From contig OW285189.1 of NCBI GenBank assembly GCA_935421135.1, forward strand, positions 22,322,298-22,386,297: a stretch of 64,000 nt of DNA. The letters run 5' to 3'. The translations under genes were made by a program, and so were the position numbers. This document shows, one piece after another, positions 23,801 through 35,157 of the stretch. The notes below the pieces were generated by a model. The model ran no database searches, was not told where the DNA came from, and worked only from the letters and a program-made list of their open reading frames with translations. Source of the stretch: Bugulina stolonifera. Its lineage: Eukaryota; Bryozoa; Gymnolaemata; Cheilostomatida; Bugulidae. Numbering within the stretch: position 1 is the first letter of the stretch; every line of letters starts with the position of its first letter.

Positions 23801-26800
23801 ACTAGATAAAATTTTTGTTCAATCTTTCCACTTTCTCTTCAATACAAGCTGCTATTTGCTACGTCAATCCACAGTATTAATGAAGTATATTGTATAACCT
23901 GCAGCGCCAGCATTACTAGTACTCCTAAATCCAAGAAAGTCAAATCCAGACTTAGTTCTACTTCTGAAGACACGCAGGCAGCAGGGGATTCTAGTTCTCA
24001 AACCCAACAGAAACAAGTAGGTCGTATTCCCAGCCTATTTACTCTAAATTGTGCCGTCTACTATAAAATAGTAATTATATGTACATGCATGCATGCATAA
24101 GTGTTACATCATATCCGCCATGTTATCTTGCGTTGAACCCTAGGATGTGATTCCCTTTCACTCTCTCTGGTTGAACTGCTCTCCGTATCAATTACAACAT
24201 CACGGCAGTTATTACATCACATCCTATTTCATAGGTTGCTGAGTTAGAGAAGACAGTCAATAGACTCACCTCAGAAAACTTGGCAACAAAAAAACAGTTG
24301 AATGTGGCTAAGAAGGAGAACGCTCAACTATCTGAGAGAAAGTCCATTGATGTCCTCAACAAAGAGCTCTTCGATAAACTTGCCTCTGTAAAGGCGTTAA
24401 GGTTTGTGCTCGAGAATTCTGCTCACTGCCATGCTGATAACATTGGGCAAGAGTATAGGTTTTTTGGCCAAAGTAGGATTGACATTATATTCATCTGTAC
24501 ATTTTAGGTCAAAGTTCTCGGCTTCAGGTAATGGGGTGCTAAATCAGGCTATTGAGATGTTGTCTAACGCTGCCTATACTCAGGATGTTCATGATGAAAT
24601 ATTCACTCCTGTCCTTTCCCTCTACTGCGAATACAATAAGCAACAGGATCAGCTCAGAAATCTTAAAGAGTCTGTATGTGTCATTCTCTTTCCTTGGGTT
24701 ATATATCATATAAAGTAACAGGAGTGTTGTATGTAACATAATGTGGACAGTATTGACATATGCATCGGATATTTCTCTAGCATAGCCATTGTTAATGTGT
24801 TTCTAGGTTTCATGTACTAATGTACTCGTATGTATGCTTGTACCAATAGCCTACAACTTCATCATTATAGCACATATAGCCAGCGTACAAATATTATTTC
24901 CTGACTATAATTCTATTCTGCTGAACAGCTGACTGGTTGTCATATATACAGGTTGATACGGTGGATCCCGAGCAGATCACACGACGTAATCAAACCAGGA
25001 ATCTCTTCTGTGAGGCTGTGGAAACGTGTCAACAAAGGTGTGAAGAGCTTGACATCAATAACAGACGGGAAAAGTTACAAGTATGCGATATGATATTACA
25101 TGTATATGTGTAGTTAATTCTGCAGCGTATATTTTGTTTTTTTTCTATGATGTTTTAGGCAAGGAATTTAATTTCTGAGTGGTCAGAGACTTGTTTCACA
25201 TCTATGAAAATACCAGTCCCAACTTTTCATTTAGTCAGGTTGTCTCACATCTATATTATTTATGTACGTATGTGTCTAGGAGATATTAGTGAAACTGTCT
25301 CAACTCTACCCAGATATTTCCTCCTCCGCTAAGTTTGATGGAGATCTGGAACTAACCATCTCAAAGTTCAATCTATGGCAGGTGGGTGTTACTAAAGCTC
25401 AACCCATTATATTATTTCCTTACTTTGTGTACTTCCTACTAGAGTCTGAATATTGAGAAGGGAAATGCATAATGATACAGGTTATTATATCTATTGATAG
25501 CCTGTATATGCATTTCTATAAACATTGATGGCCGTTATCTGCCGTCAAGTTGGAGCAATATGAATACTTATTGAAGTACACCTAATGCTGTGGATATCTT
25601 TGCCTAGTAATGGTCTGTATCATAGAGTTATCTTCTCTCTGAAGTTAGTCCGTAGCACCACATGGCTATAACAGCATAGAGTCGTTGTGTGGTGTATCAT
25701 ATAGTGAGTTACTCCCAATAATCTCCAATGATGGTGGCAGCCTATCCAATACATTTGTGCTAATAGCTCCATGCTGATATTAACCTAATGTAGAACCAAA
25801 GCCACTTTTAGAGAGAAGATAACTCTACGGTCTATACTATGAATATACACACACAGTAGGCATATATGATTATAGGATATAACTATATAATGTAGGCTAA
25901 GGAGTGTGATCATATTAAGGAAGTACAGAGAGTTACAGAGGAATCTCTGGACACACTCAAACAACAACTCTCCTCTATACAGAAGGTAAGTACACTTATA
26001 TACACTCTCCTCTATACAGAAGGTAAGTACACTTATATACACTCTCCTCTATACAGAAGGTAAGTACACTTATATACACTCTCCTCTATACAGAAGGTAA
26101 GTACACTTATATACACTCTCCTCTATACAGAAGGTAAGTACACCTGATATATACACTCTCCTCTATACAGAAGGTAAGTACACCTGATATACACACTCTC
26201 CTGTATACAGAAGGTAAGTACACTTATATACACTCTCCTCTATACAGAAGGTAAGTACACTTATATACACTCTCCTCTATACAGAAGGTAAGTACACTTA
26301 TATACACTCTCCTCTATACAGAAGGTAGTACACCTGATATATACACTCTCCTCTATACAGAAGGTAAGTACACCTGATATACACTCTCCTCTATACAGAA
26401 GGTAAGTACACTTATATACACTCTCCTCTATACAGAAGGTAAGTACACCTGATATACACTCTCCTCTATACAGAAGGTAAGTACACCTGATATACACTCT
26501 CCTCTATACAGAAGGTAAATACACTTATATACACTCTCCTCTATACAGAAGGTAAGTACACCTGATATACACTCTCCTCTATACAGAAGGTAAGTACACC
26601 TGATATACACTCTCCTCTATACAGAAGGTAAATACACTTATATACACTCTCCTCTATACAGAAGGTAAGTACACCTGATATACACTCTCCTCTATACAGA
26701 AGGTAAGTACACTTATATACACTCTCTTCTATACAGAAGGTAAGTACACTTATATACACTCTCCTCTATACAGAAGGTAAGTACACCTGATATACACTCT

Positions 26801-29800
26801 CCTCTATACAGAAGGTAAGTACACCTGTTATACACTCTCCTCTATACAGAAGGTAAGTACACCTGTTATACACACTCAATAAGTGAATATGTACTCAGTG
26901 TAGTTGTTTCTCTTAGCTCATAGAATGTACAAGTACATGTATCCATGGTTAGTAGATGTGCTGTATACAAGGATACACTGAGTCTACTGCCACTAAACCC
27001 AACGTCACTTAGCGCTGTGTTCAGTTTCTAACACAAGCGGAATTGTACACCTACAGCACATAATTCTACTATATACATTACTTTGGCCTTATTCATTGTG
27101 CATAGTACTGTATTTACACTTATTCAAAGATACTAACTGTGAACTATTTCACAATCGGCTTTGACTAATAAGGCATCCTTTGATTTGGGTTATCTACTGC
27201 TGCAGTGTTCATTCCCAGCCAACGAATGGATGTTACCTTTCTCCTATCATGGAAACACTAATGAGGTTACAGTAGCTCTGCTCATTCACCTCCAATCAAT
27301 ATTCTCTTTATGATGTCATCTGTTCAGATAGTTTGACTAATTGACTTCCTTACAAATACGTGCACTATACAGCCTTAGTAGAAATGTGGTCAGGTCTACA
27401 CTTCTACAGCCAGCAGCCTGTTCACGTATTTGTAGCAGAATCAATTTCGTCGTTGCTTTTCTGTCCATTCTGTTCAGTCCCAACTCAAATACAGGATATC
27501 TAGTGGCTCTTGAACCATTTCACAGTTCACACTTGACTTGTGAATCCAACAAATTAATATACGCTTATGTAGCCTTATAATGAGCATCATGGGACAGTTA
27601 TATATCTATATTCAGTATAATACATAGCTGGATAAAGTTCATCACCATAAATAGTCCAATAGACTTTGAATGTCTATTCAGTTCAGGTGTTACTGGGCCC
27701 AATCAGGGAAATGATGGTAGAATATAATACAATATCCTGTTATACTGATACATGTATATGAGCATGTATATACATGTACAAGTACTTCCTTTGAGTGGTT
27801 TGTGAATAGGTGGCTTCCTGAACTGTAGTGAATATCAATCTGTATCACTAATAGACCGGCTTGTGTTGATATGTTACTAAGCCGTGGTACGTGCAACTGA
27901 CACTCTCTATCCATGATGAGAAATACTTGGACTAAACGTTGGCTGTACAAGTGTTTTCTATGAAGATACACCGCTAAAAAGCTGATAGTGTTCAAAATAA
28001 TATAAAATTGAGTTGATAGAAAAATATAACCCACATAACTCTGTGGATTTGGACTTCGCTGCCAATTTATGTAAAGAGTTTCCACAGATATATTATAATA
28101 CATACATGTACATTTTGTATATATGTACCAGAGTCCAGATTTATAGACTAGAATTTGTATTGACAACCACCACTATGCTATAACAGCCTTTCACCTATGG
28201 CTGGTCTAGCTTAGCTGAAGCGGTACACAAGCTAATAATAAAGTACAGGAATTGTATTCTACTGCACTCAGCTCAGAGGGGTTGGGAATTGATATTGGTC
28301 CTTTGATGCTCCTAATATTGTATATTTATTACTGTCTGAGCTTTACTATGGTGAGGCTGTTTACCCCATCAACCAATAACAATATTATAAGTACAATATT
28401 ATTATGTTTATAGTAAAGTAGACAAAATAGATACATAGTATTATTGTCTCTCAAAAAACCTTTGTTAGTTCCCAGTAGGTCTACTGACTGTAAATATATA
28501 GGTATAGATAGATTGACATGTTTAGGCATAATTAGGATGAACTGTCTTATTCTGTTGGCTTACCCACAGCATTGTCAAATAAACCAGATGAGGTTTAAGG
28601 TACGGGGATAGGATTTTCATGGAGCCAATCGTGAACCTTTGCTAACACTGAAAGCTTCATTACCTCATATTCATAATTTTCCCCCCAATTCTGGTCATCC
28701 TCTTCTTGCCACGCTTTAAATCTATCAGCTACCATATCTCCGGGTGGTACCACCTTTGGATGTCTCTGTGTTAGCTCAAGATTGTTCATCTTTAGCAGAG
28801 GACTGTCTGATAGCTTCTCGTTTTCTCTGTTATTAATTTGTGGTAAAGTATTCAGCTGCTTCCCGACGACTGATAACTCTGGTTTTACTTGTCTGTCTAC
28901 TCTCTTATATAGAGGCTTAAGAGCTGGTAACTTGTTGCTGCGCTTGCTCCAGCCCCCTCTCTGTATAGCTTCATATGATTTAGCACTACTGCCACTGATG
29001 GATGTCGATGTTTTATCTCGGCGATGTTTAGCCAGGATCTTTGCTGTTATCTCAGTAAAATCTTCACACGAAACGTTACTTGTTGGGAACACCTGACCTT
29101 TTAGGTTGTCTGTGATAGATAGGCTCACCGTAGTCATTTGTGGTTTGTATCTCTTCAGCTCTGTTAGCCTTTGTTGGAGATCTGACTTCTGTTGTTGGTG
29201 AGTGTCTAGTAGACGTTGTATCTTAATATCGCTCATGTCTAGATGCAATACTCCAGTATAGCTTGTCCTGTTTATTTCCCCAAGACTCCGATTTGTACGC
29301 CTCTCTCTAAGCCTATGAGAAATAAGAATGCACTCTATACCATTTAATGATAATTAATATGGATTTTAATTTCCATTGTGATGCTGGAGTTTAATAATTG
29401 TAAATTTTCTAGTTGAACTGCATGTAATTATCTATAGACAAGCATGTACATTGTAAATATGTAAAATTAGTATAGTTATAAATTTGAACTCTAGCTATAC
29501 TGTTTAGTGTAATTAAAATGTCTATTTGTTCTCTAGCCTACTATGTCAACTCTATAGATATTTACATGTACATCACAAAGTGATATTAATTTCAACATCA
29601 AAGGTTCTTTGGTAACCTATGATGTCAAGTCAAGTGGTATAAATTTACAATATATGCATTGTACAACTTTCTTATATATTAGATAATATTGGTATTGTTT
29701 TGTGTTTCAATGTTGACCTTGCCAATCATCGGATCTGTATTATTTGATTGTTTTACTGGTGGTAATATAGGAACCGTATTCATATGTACATGTACATGTT

Positions 29801-32800
29801 AGCATGTGTTATTAGTGTTCACCTTTTTAATTACATTTCTTCAACACTTCCCGTCTTATAACTATATTTAATCTTTTTACCCATTTGATGGTTACAGTGT
29901 TAATGATTATGACGATGAAAAAGTTACAAATTTAGAATGAACTGATTGTCTGGTCATTAGTTTCAATTTAGATAATGTTTCTATGTTGTATACTAAACTC
30001 CTACTCTAATATACATGTAATTAACAAACTACTTACTGTATTGTTGCAGGGTTTGGATCTGGATTCAGATGTGGAAGAAGACCAGGAGCATAAATTAGAA
30101 GAGACGACCAAGCTGGTGATAGCAGCTCTCTCAGACGAACTGGAAACTACTGATTTGGTAAATAATTTATTTACTTGTAATTAAACTCGCTGACCTGTTC
30201 TTGTTTATAATGATACATGGAGTAGCCGGAGTAGCCTACCTCAAAGCAGTGTTTATTTAGAGCTAATGAAACTAGCAAACAAACATGTATTTACTCTTCA
30301 CACATTGCTTGCTTATCGGCAGCATGTTTCCTCTAACCGTGTTATTGATTGTAGTTTAGCCAATACCTGAATGTGCTATTGGTTGTCATTAGTTTGTAAA
30401 TTACCCTATTTAACTGTTTCTAAAGCTCAATAGACTTGTAGCAGTCGTTACTGAAACTGAAATACAATAAAATTTAAATACTACAATCTAAATATGGCTT
30501 ATGAGTTCTAAGTTGCTGCTGTGCTGTGTTATCAACAAATAGTGGGGTTACCTGACTACTGGATCATGTAGCAGATGATGTAATTGAGGTTTTTCTCAGG
30601 TGTTAGTGAGTAAACTGGAACCTTACAGGTAAACTGTAGCAAAGTAAACCTTGGCACTAGTACATGCTGTATTTTCTTCTCATATACACCTTCTTTACAG
30701 AAGGAAGGAAAAGCTTCCACAGCCATTATAAACTCCCTTTGTACAGCTTTGCATACCAAGATTGGAATGGAGTTCTCTCTCCTTGATGATATGAATACTC
30801 AACTCAACAAGTTACTGGTAATGCAATGGTTAAACATTGAAATACTAACTATGCTTCAGATATTACAAACCTGATTGGAGACTACCCTATCAGACTAATG
30901 TTGCTTAATTGAGATACTTATATATTGTATGATGTCGTTACAACATACATGTACATGTATACGTACTTCCTTACTGCATAGATGCATTGTATGTACAATA
31001 ATACTGTGGTTGACATGTGCAGGCTGTTGCTGCTAACGTAACGCCTCACCTTGGATCCAGCCAGCCTGACAAGCTGGAGTGGTTTCAGAAGAAAGAAAAG
31101 AAATTGAAAGAGCTGAAGTCTAAACTTAGACATAGAATAGCCGACCTTGACGACTTGAAAGAGGTATGTGTACCAAACCTATACTTACTAAGTATATTGT
31201 ATGGAACCTATACATACAAGGTTTTATATGAATTGTGTTGATTGTTAATTTTTCTGTGTAATAAAAGCATACTGTGTTAAATTGGGAAGTTATGTTGAGA
31301 ATTTTCACATCTATGGGTCACGTCTCCAGTACATATGAGATGTGAAGCTCACAACCATCTTCTCTTGTAAAAGAATTCCGATCTGAAATTTTCCAAAGGC
31401 ATTTTTGTATTTTTCAATAGCCACTACTGTAAGTTCAATCCGTTATCAACATGAACGGCTGCACTGGCTGCCTATCATCAATCTATTTATAGAACGATGA
31501 TGACGATGAAACGGAGCTAAAGGAGATGGAAGAAGAAGTTGAAAATGTTCGTCAGCAAATCCACACGGTACTCCTGGAGATGGAAGAATATCTAGAAACA
31601 CTAGCTCAGCTTACAGTTGATGTTTTCCCAGAGTTTGCTATACAGTACCCCAAGTTTCAGCTTCAAGCCATACAGGTAAAAGTCTTGGGTGTCTGTTAAT
31701 AGATATGTTTATTAGCTATCAATATCACATGATATATTGTAGCAGATGTGTTAACAGCTTGACATCAGCAGTCTGGTGAAAATACAGACAAAATAATTCT
31801 TGTTCAGAAGAGTCGGTTCTTTAAGTGATTGTGTAGCTCTTCAGATTTTGTATAAGTTTTCTCAAATTTGAAAGATGATCAACATAATTTACCGAATTTT
31901 AAATGCATGGTCTGACAAATTTGGATTAAGTGACCCACGAGTCACAAGATATGCTAAATCTCGGCAAGATCTTAATCTTAGATTTTGGTGCCAGTTCGAA
32001 TCCACCTCCATGTTAGCTATCTTTGGAGTTTGACTTTTCTTGTAGACTGGTGAAGGATACATGAAACCACTCAGAGACATCTCCTTCTATAAAGGTACAG
32101 GCAGCCCAGAGACTGCCTTTAACAGTGAGCCTGTGGTTATCAAGGTAAGACAACTCAAGTATAAAGAGAAAATGACTCCCAACTTATGCGATTTCCTAAC
32201 ACATTCCTTTAGATGCTAGTTTGCTTTCATCTGAATTATTGATAATTCTAGTTTAATACCATATCCCATTGTTCTGGCACGATATCAGCAATACAACGCT
32301 CCAATTAACAACATAGGCATACATAGAAATGATTTTAGGTTTGAAAATAACTCCATCCGATAAGAAGGTGCAGGGTTATGTAGACATAGTTACTTTGTAG
32401 TATTGATATGCATGCACATATATATTATAATGTATTGTATTGTAATTCTGTTACCTATAGACCTTGGCAAAGCCAGCTAACTATACCACTGGACTACCTG
32501 ATGTAGTGGAGAAGTTAGTTAATTCACCCGTGTTTAACAGGCATGTGAAGGTGGAGGCAGTATTCTCATCAAAGGTAACATAATTGGCTATTGTTATAAG
32601 GACACATGTACATGTAGAACTGACAACTAAAAAGAAATCGAATCATATACATGTGCCCTGTAGCAGTATTATTGTGATAAAATACACAATTTATTATCCT
32701 TCCATTTACAAGTACAACAGGATTTAAATGATGGATTTATACAAGTATTAGTAGGATATTCTTTACCCACATGAAATTCATTGTACAATTTGTATGTTGG

Positions 32801-33713
32801 GAGGGGGGAGTGGCCACAAAAAGGTAGCCTTTAGTCTATATCCATAAAAACAGGTGGCTTGGTTTCCCTTTCCATCAAATCACCATGCCTAGTTACTGCC
32901 AATGGCCTTCCCTTTCTGACCAAGTTACAGAAGTAATATTTGTAGATCTCTTGGATAATGTAGTAAAAAAAAAATCAAGTGCTCTCACTAATTTCTTTAT
33001 TCATCTAACTAGTTTCATTTATTCAGTTGATTGTATATTGGAATTACCTACTACTTTCTCTTGCTGATTGCTGTATTGGTTGACAAATATCAAACTAGCA
33101 ATAATCATGCTGACTTTGGGTAGAGAAATGTTTCCTCTTGTTTGTACAAGTCACTTTCTATCTATTACACAGAATGGCATGAACATGTACATCCAGTTAA
33201 GCTCCGCCTACAAAGAAGTTGTTGAATATCTTGTAAATTCACCAACTTTGGATCTTGATGCCCTCCAACAACTGGTAGAGACTACTCCTGTAAAATCTAC
33301 ATCATCAGTTGGTATGTACAATATGTACAGTGTATATGTATTGTAGGTGATATAAGCTTCTAATACCTACATGTAACATCTAACTTCTCTCCAGTTCAAA
33401 ACTAATGGTAGAATGCCATTTCATCCTATAGATCTAATGGGCCTATCAAATAGTATATATTACATTGTACATGTATATCTGATAGAGTTGGTGAAGTTGA
33501 GAAGGGGGGGGGACATGTTATGAACCCATGTATTTTAGGATGTATTTCTCATCTACATGTGTTGTTGAAAATTCTCTTTGCCTATCTCCCTCCTTTATTG
33601 TTTAGCATAGACGCATGCATTTTATTCCTCCAGATTCTCATGCTACTGATGGAGATCAAGCTGATTTGGATGAAGGAGACTCCAGCAGTAACGATGGAGA
33701 TTTCAGCTTATAG
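17870..33713 (+). CDS. STK31/TDRD8-like protein: RRM, Tudor, coiled coil, truncated kinase; 23 exons
   Basis: Likely germline RNP/piRNA-associated protein, by family. Exons: 17870-17920, 19037-19128, 19620-19721, 20631-20726, 21062-21122, 21321-21470, 21744-21818, 22308-22457, 23293-23480, 23905-24016, 24235-24401, 24508-24673, 24952-25080, 25280-25381, 25896-25985, 30050-30157, 30701-30817, 31023-31163, 31493-31675, 32046-32144, 32461-32574, 33173-33311, 33634-33713. All phases agree: 903 residues. Residues 8-82 form an RRM (KVHVGNY as RNP2, GFVLFDKPEHAQAC as RNP1). Residues about 185-225 are a Tudor core (ALFSEDDNWYRCVV, VQFIDYGNQ). Exon 11 and exons 18-19 are coiled-coil-like. The EEYLETLAQL...VFPEF block resembles the pre-kinase region of human STK31. 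VVIK (Lys793) looks like the kinase beta-3 lysine, followed by an N-lobe and then an acidic Ser-rich tail and stop; HRD, DFG and the C-lobe are absent. The ATG at 17870 is the first in an open frame from 17756. STK31 orthology is inferred. Confidence 0.85.
17940..18620. other. Extremely AT-rich part of intron 1 of the STK31-like gene
   Basis: Dominated by A/T words such as AATAATTATAATAAAAT, with no coding frame, no paired terminal repeats and no RNA gene recognised. Confidence 0.5.
22261..22290 (+). repeat. TATG microsatellite next to a splice acceptor
   Basis: About seven GTAT/TATG units end roughly 17 bases before the exon 8 acceptor (TTTTTTGCAG) of the STK31-like gene. Confidence 0.9.
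25625..25825. mobile_element. 201-bp MITE with 16-bp perfect terminal repeats, TA flanks
   Basis: The left end GAGTTATCTTCTCTCT and right end AGAGAGAAGATAACTC are exact inverted copies. TA lies immediately outside each end (25623-25624 and 25826-25827), as expected for a mariner-type element that duplicates TA. It is non-coding and sits in intron 14 of the STK31-like gene. The same end motif recurs elsewhere in the window (for example about 46584 and 47903). Confidence 0.75.
25967..26875 (+). repeat. 37-40 bp minisatellite, 24 units, built from an exon/intron junction
   Basis: The array begins inside exon 15 of the STK31-like gene: the last 19 coding bases (ending CTCTATACAGAAG) and the donor GTAAGTACAC are the first unit. 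About 24 copies follow, of which 21 keep GTAAGT; two have GTAAAT and one GTAGT. Each unit therefore carries a pyrimidine tract, CAG, AAG, then GTAAGT: a 3' splice site and a 5' splice site separated by three bases. Length variants differ in ACTTATATAC versus ACCTGATATAC. Reading through from exon 15 meets a stop in the third unit. Confidence 0.95.
28325..28330 (-). terminator. Candidate poly(A) signal of the nested antisense gene
   Basis: AATAAA on the minus strand (TTTATT as written), 265 bases downstream of the nested gene stop. Confidence 0.4.
28595..29248 (-). CDS. Antisense single-exon gene of unknown function, nested in intron 15
   Basis: A 217-residue open frame lies entirely within the 4-kb intron 15 of the STK31-like gene, on the opposite strand. 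It is less AT-rich than the intron around it. Two in-frame starts are close together: MHLDMSD, at 29248 and 29236. I do not recognise the protein. The N-terminal part is Gln/Leu-rich and probably helical (LLDTHQQQKSDLQQRLTELK). The middle is basic, with Ser/Thr. The C-terminal quarter has an aromatic acidic patch (FKAWQEEDDQNWGENYEYE) and ends WLHENPIPVP. There is no signal peptide, membrane segment or catalytic motif. AATAAA on its strand lies at 28330-28325, about 265 bases past the stop, supporting a real transcript. Upstream 5' exons cannot be excluded. Confidence 0.6.
   Translation of the reverse strand: MHLDMSDIKIQRLLDTHQQQKSDLQQRLTELKRYKPQMTTVSLSITDNLKGQVFPTSNVSCEDFTEITAKILAKHRRDKTSTSISGSSAKSYEAIQRGGWSKRSNKLPALKPLYKRVDRQVKPELSVVGKQLNTLPQINNRENEKLSDSPLLKMNNLELTQRHPKVVPPGDMVADRFKAWQEEDDQNWGENYEYEVMKLSVLAKVHDWLHENPIPVP
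31930..32010 (+). repeat. tRNA-like SINE fragment (B box only)
   Basis: GTTCGAATCC at 31994-32003 is an almost perfect RNA polymerase III B box. The preceding 60 bases contain a CTCGGCAAGATC-like arm but no clean A box or cloverleaf. It ends 40 bases before exon 20 of the STK31-like gene. A decayed SINE or tRNA pseudogene is likelier than a working tRNA. Confidence 0.3.
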
Positions 33714-34144
33714 GTCTCTAAATGCAACAACAACTTTCCTTGCTCCACTGATGCAACCCAAAACTGTCCACCTACATAGCCTAGAATACTTGTAAATATA
33801 ATGTTCTTACTACTTGCAATTAATTTTTATTCAAATTTGTATAATATTTAGTAGACTAAGATAGATGCTTTTTAGTAACTGACTTGAAATATTTGCTCAT
33901 ACATATATATATTTCCTTGCTAACCTCCATTTCTAGGTCACATGTTTGACTTGACCTGGTTGGATTGAGGCTAATGTAACAAAAATTATGCAGCATTTGG
34001 AAAGTCCAGTAATTGTTGACAATTCAAATTTATTTACTTTCATCAATAGTACATGTGCAGTAATTCACAGCATACCAAAATATTGTACAATATATACAGC
34101 ACCGGTTTGAAATATACTCTATGAACTGTAACTAGTCAGTAGTT
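33714..34144. other. Convergent intergenic space
   Basis: Only about 430 bases separate the stop of the STK31-like gene (+) from the stop of the PLD6 gene (-), so the two 3' untranslated regions probably overlap or abut. No AATAAA was found close to the + strand stop, and no other feature was seen. Confidence 0.5.
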
Positions 34145-35157
34145 TTATCTATTTGTGTATGGCTGATATTTCTCCCAGAGAGCCTCGAAAGCAATTCTGT
34201 ATTTTTCTGTTACTGTCCGTCTCTTTATAAATAAAACATTTTCATTATTCCCAAGCATGGCATTTCTAGACCAGTTAAAAGATCCTGTCATTACTCTGGC
34301 ACCATCTGCCACAACAAACTTGTGATGCATGAAGAACGTACTGTCATTGGTCCTTACTTCTATGCCTGAAACAGAAACTTAATATTACCAGTTCAGCAGA
34401 ACAGACAGACCTGGTGCTACCTTTTTACTTACGTTAAATTATAAGTAAAAAGGTAACCACAGAAAAACAGATAAAAAATGGTTCAACTTGATTTGTTTAC
34501 ACCTAATGATACCTTACTGCACCATGCAACAAAACTGATAAGTACAAAAGTGCATTGTAAATGTATTGGTAGCTACTTCTGATAAAATTTCATGATAGTG
34601 AAAAACTCGCGTTTTTAATCTGGAAATGCTCAAATTTGTTGATAGAATTCACTTTGTTTGGTAGATGGAACCTTGATGAGCATGGCTTATTGAAAGATCA
34701 GTTTACTGTAAATGGACATTTTAATATTACCTGCAGCTCTTAGCCGTCCGATCTGTGTACCCTGTTCTAAAGCTTGAGCTTGGTCTGTGATTATTCTGGT
34801 GACGACACCTTGCTCATGAAGCTTGAGCACTTCATCCACTAATGATGAAGAAGCAATACAATAAACGCATATGTCTAGAGTTTTTTCTGTGCAAGAGAGG
34901 AAGTTGGTCAATTTCATTGCAGATGTCTCCTCATGTGATAACCAACAGGCAGTATTTGAGCATCCATAGGTAAAATGTGCATCACAAGCTACTGTCTTGT
35001 CTGGGAAAAATATGACCTCAACTTCTTGCTCGTTCTTCATTTCAGCATTCTTGGACTCACGACGACTTTTAATGTAGTATAACAGTTCAAAACCGGTACT
35101 AATAGCCAATGCATATCCCAGCGTTTTCAACCATTTTGGTAAACCCTCAAGCACCAT
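34145..35157 (-). CDS. PLD6: PLD6/Zucchini-like mitochondrial phospholipase D, two exons
   Basis: Outer-mitochondrial-membrane HKD-family enzyme. In animals it acts as the piRNA-processing endonuclease Zucchini and/or as a cardiolipin hydrolase. Exons on the minus strand: 35157-34731 and 34365-34145, giving 215 residues (human about 252, with a longer C tail). A hydrophobic segment at residues 13-29 fits the N-terminal membrane anchor. Cys58, Cys66, Cys71 and His75 form the CCCH zinc-binding insert typical of this family. The split PLD catalytic motif is intact: MHHKFVVAD gives His156-x-Lys158-x4-Asp163, followed by GSFNWSRNA and NNENVL. QIGRLRAAGIEVR also matches the family. The start ATG at 35157 was preferred because frames upstream begin only with TTG. 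The gene is convergent with the STK31-like gene and divergent from TVP23. Confidence 0.93.
34418..34455. repeat. Perfect 14-bp palindromic hairpin in the PLD6 intron
   Basis: TACCTTTTTACTTA and TAAGTAAAAAGGTA are exact inverted copies separated by ten bases. The hairpin lies about 50 bases upstream, on the intron side, of the PLD6 exon 2 acceptor. It may be a remnant of a small transposon. Confidence 0.8.

Noticed and set aside
25785..26759. Minus-strand frames with repeating CTYLLYRGE peptides
   Set aside because: These are shadows of the splice-junction minisatellite, not a repeat protein gene.
28782..29096. 104-codon plus-strand frame
   Set aside because: It is an antisense shadow of the nested minus-strand gene at 28595-29248.
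31930..32010. Functional tRNA gene
   Set aside because: A B box is present, but no A box, anticodon stem or acceptor stem could be paired.
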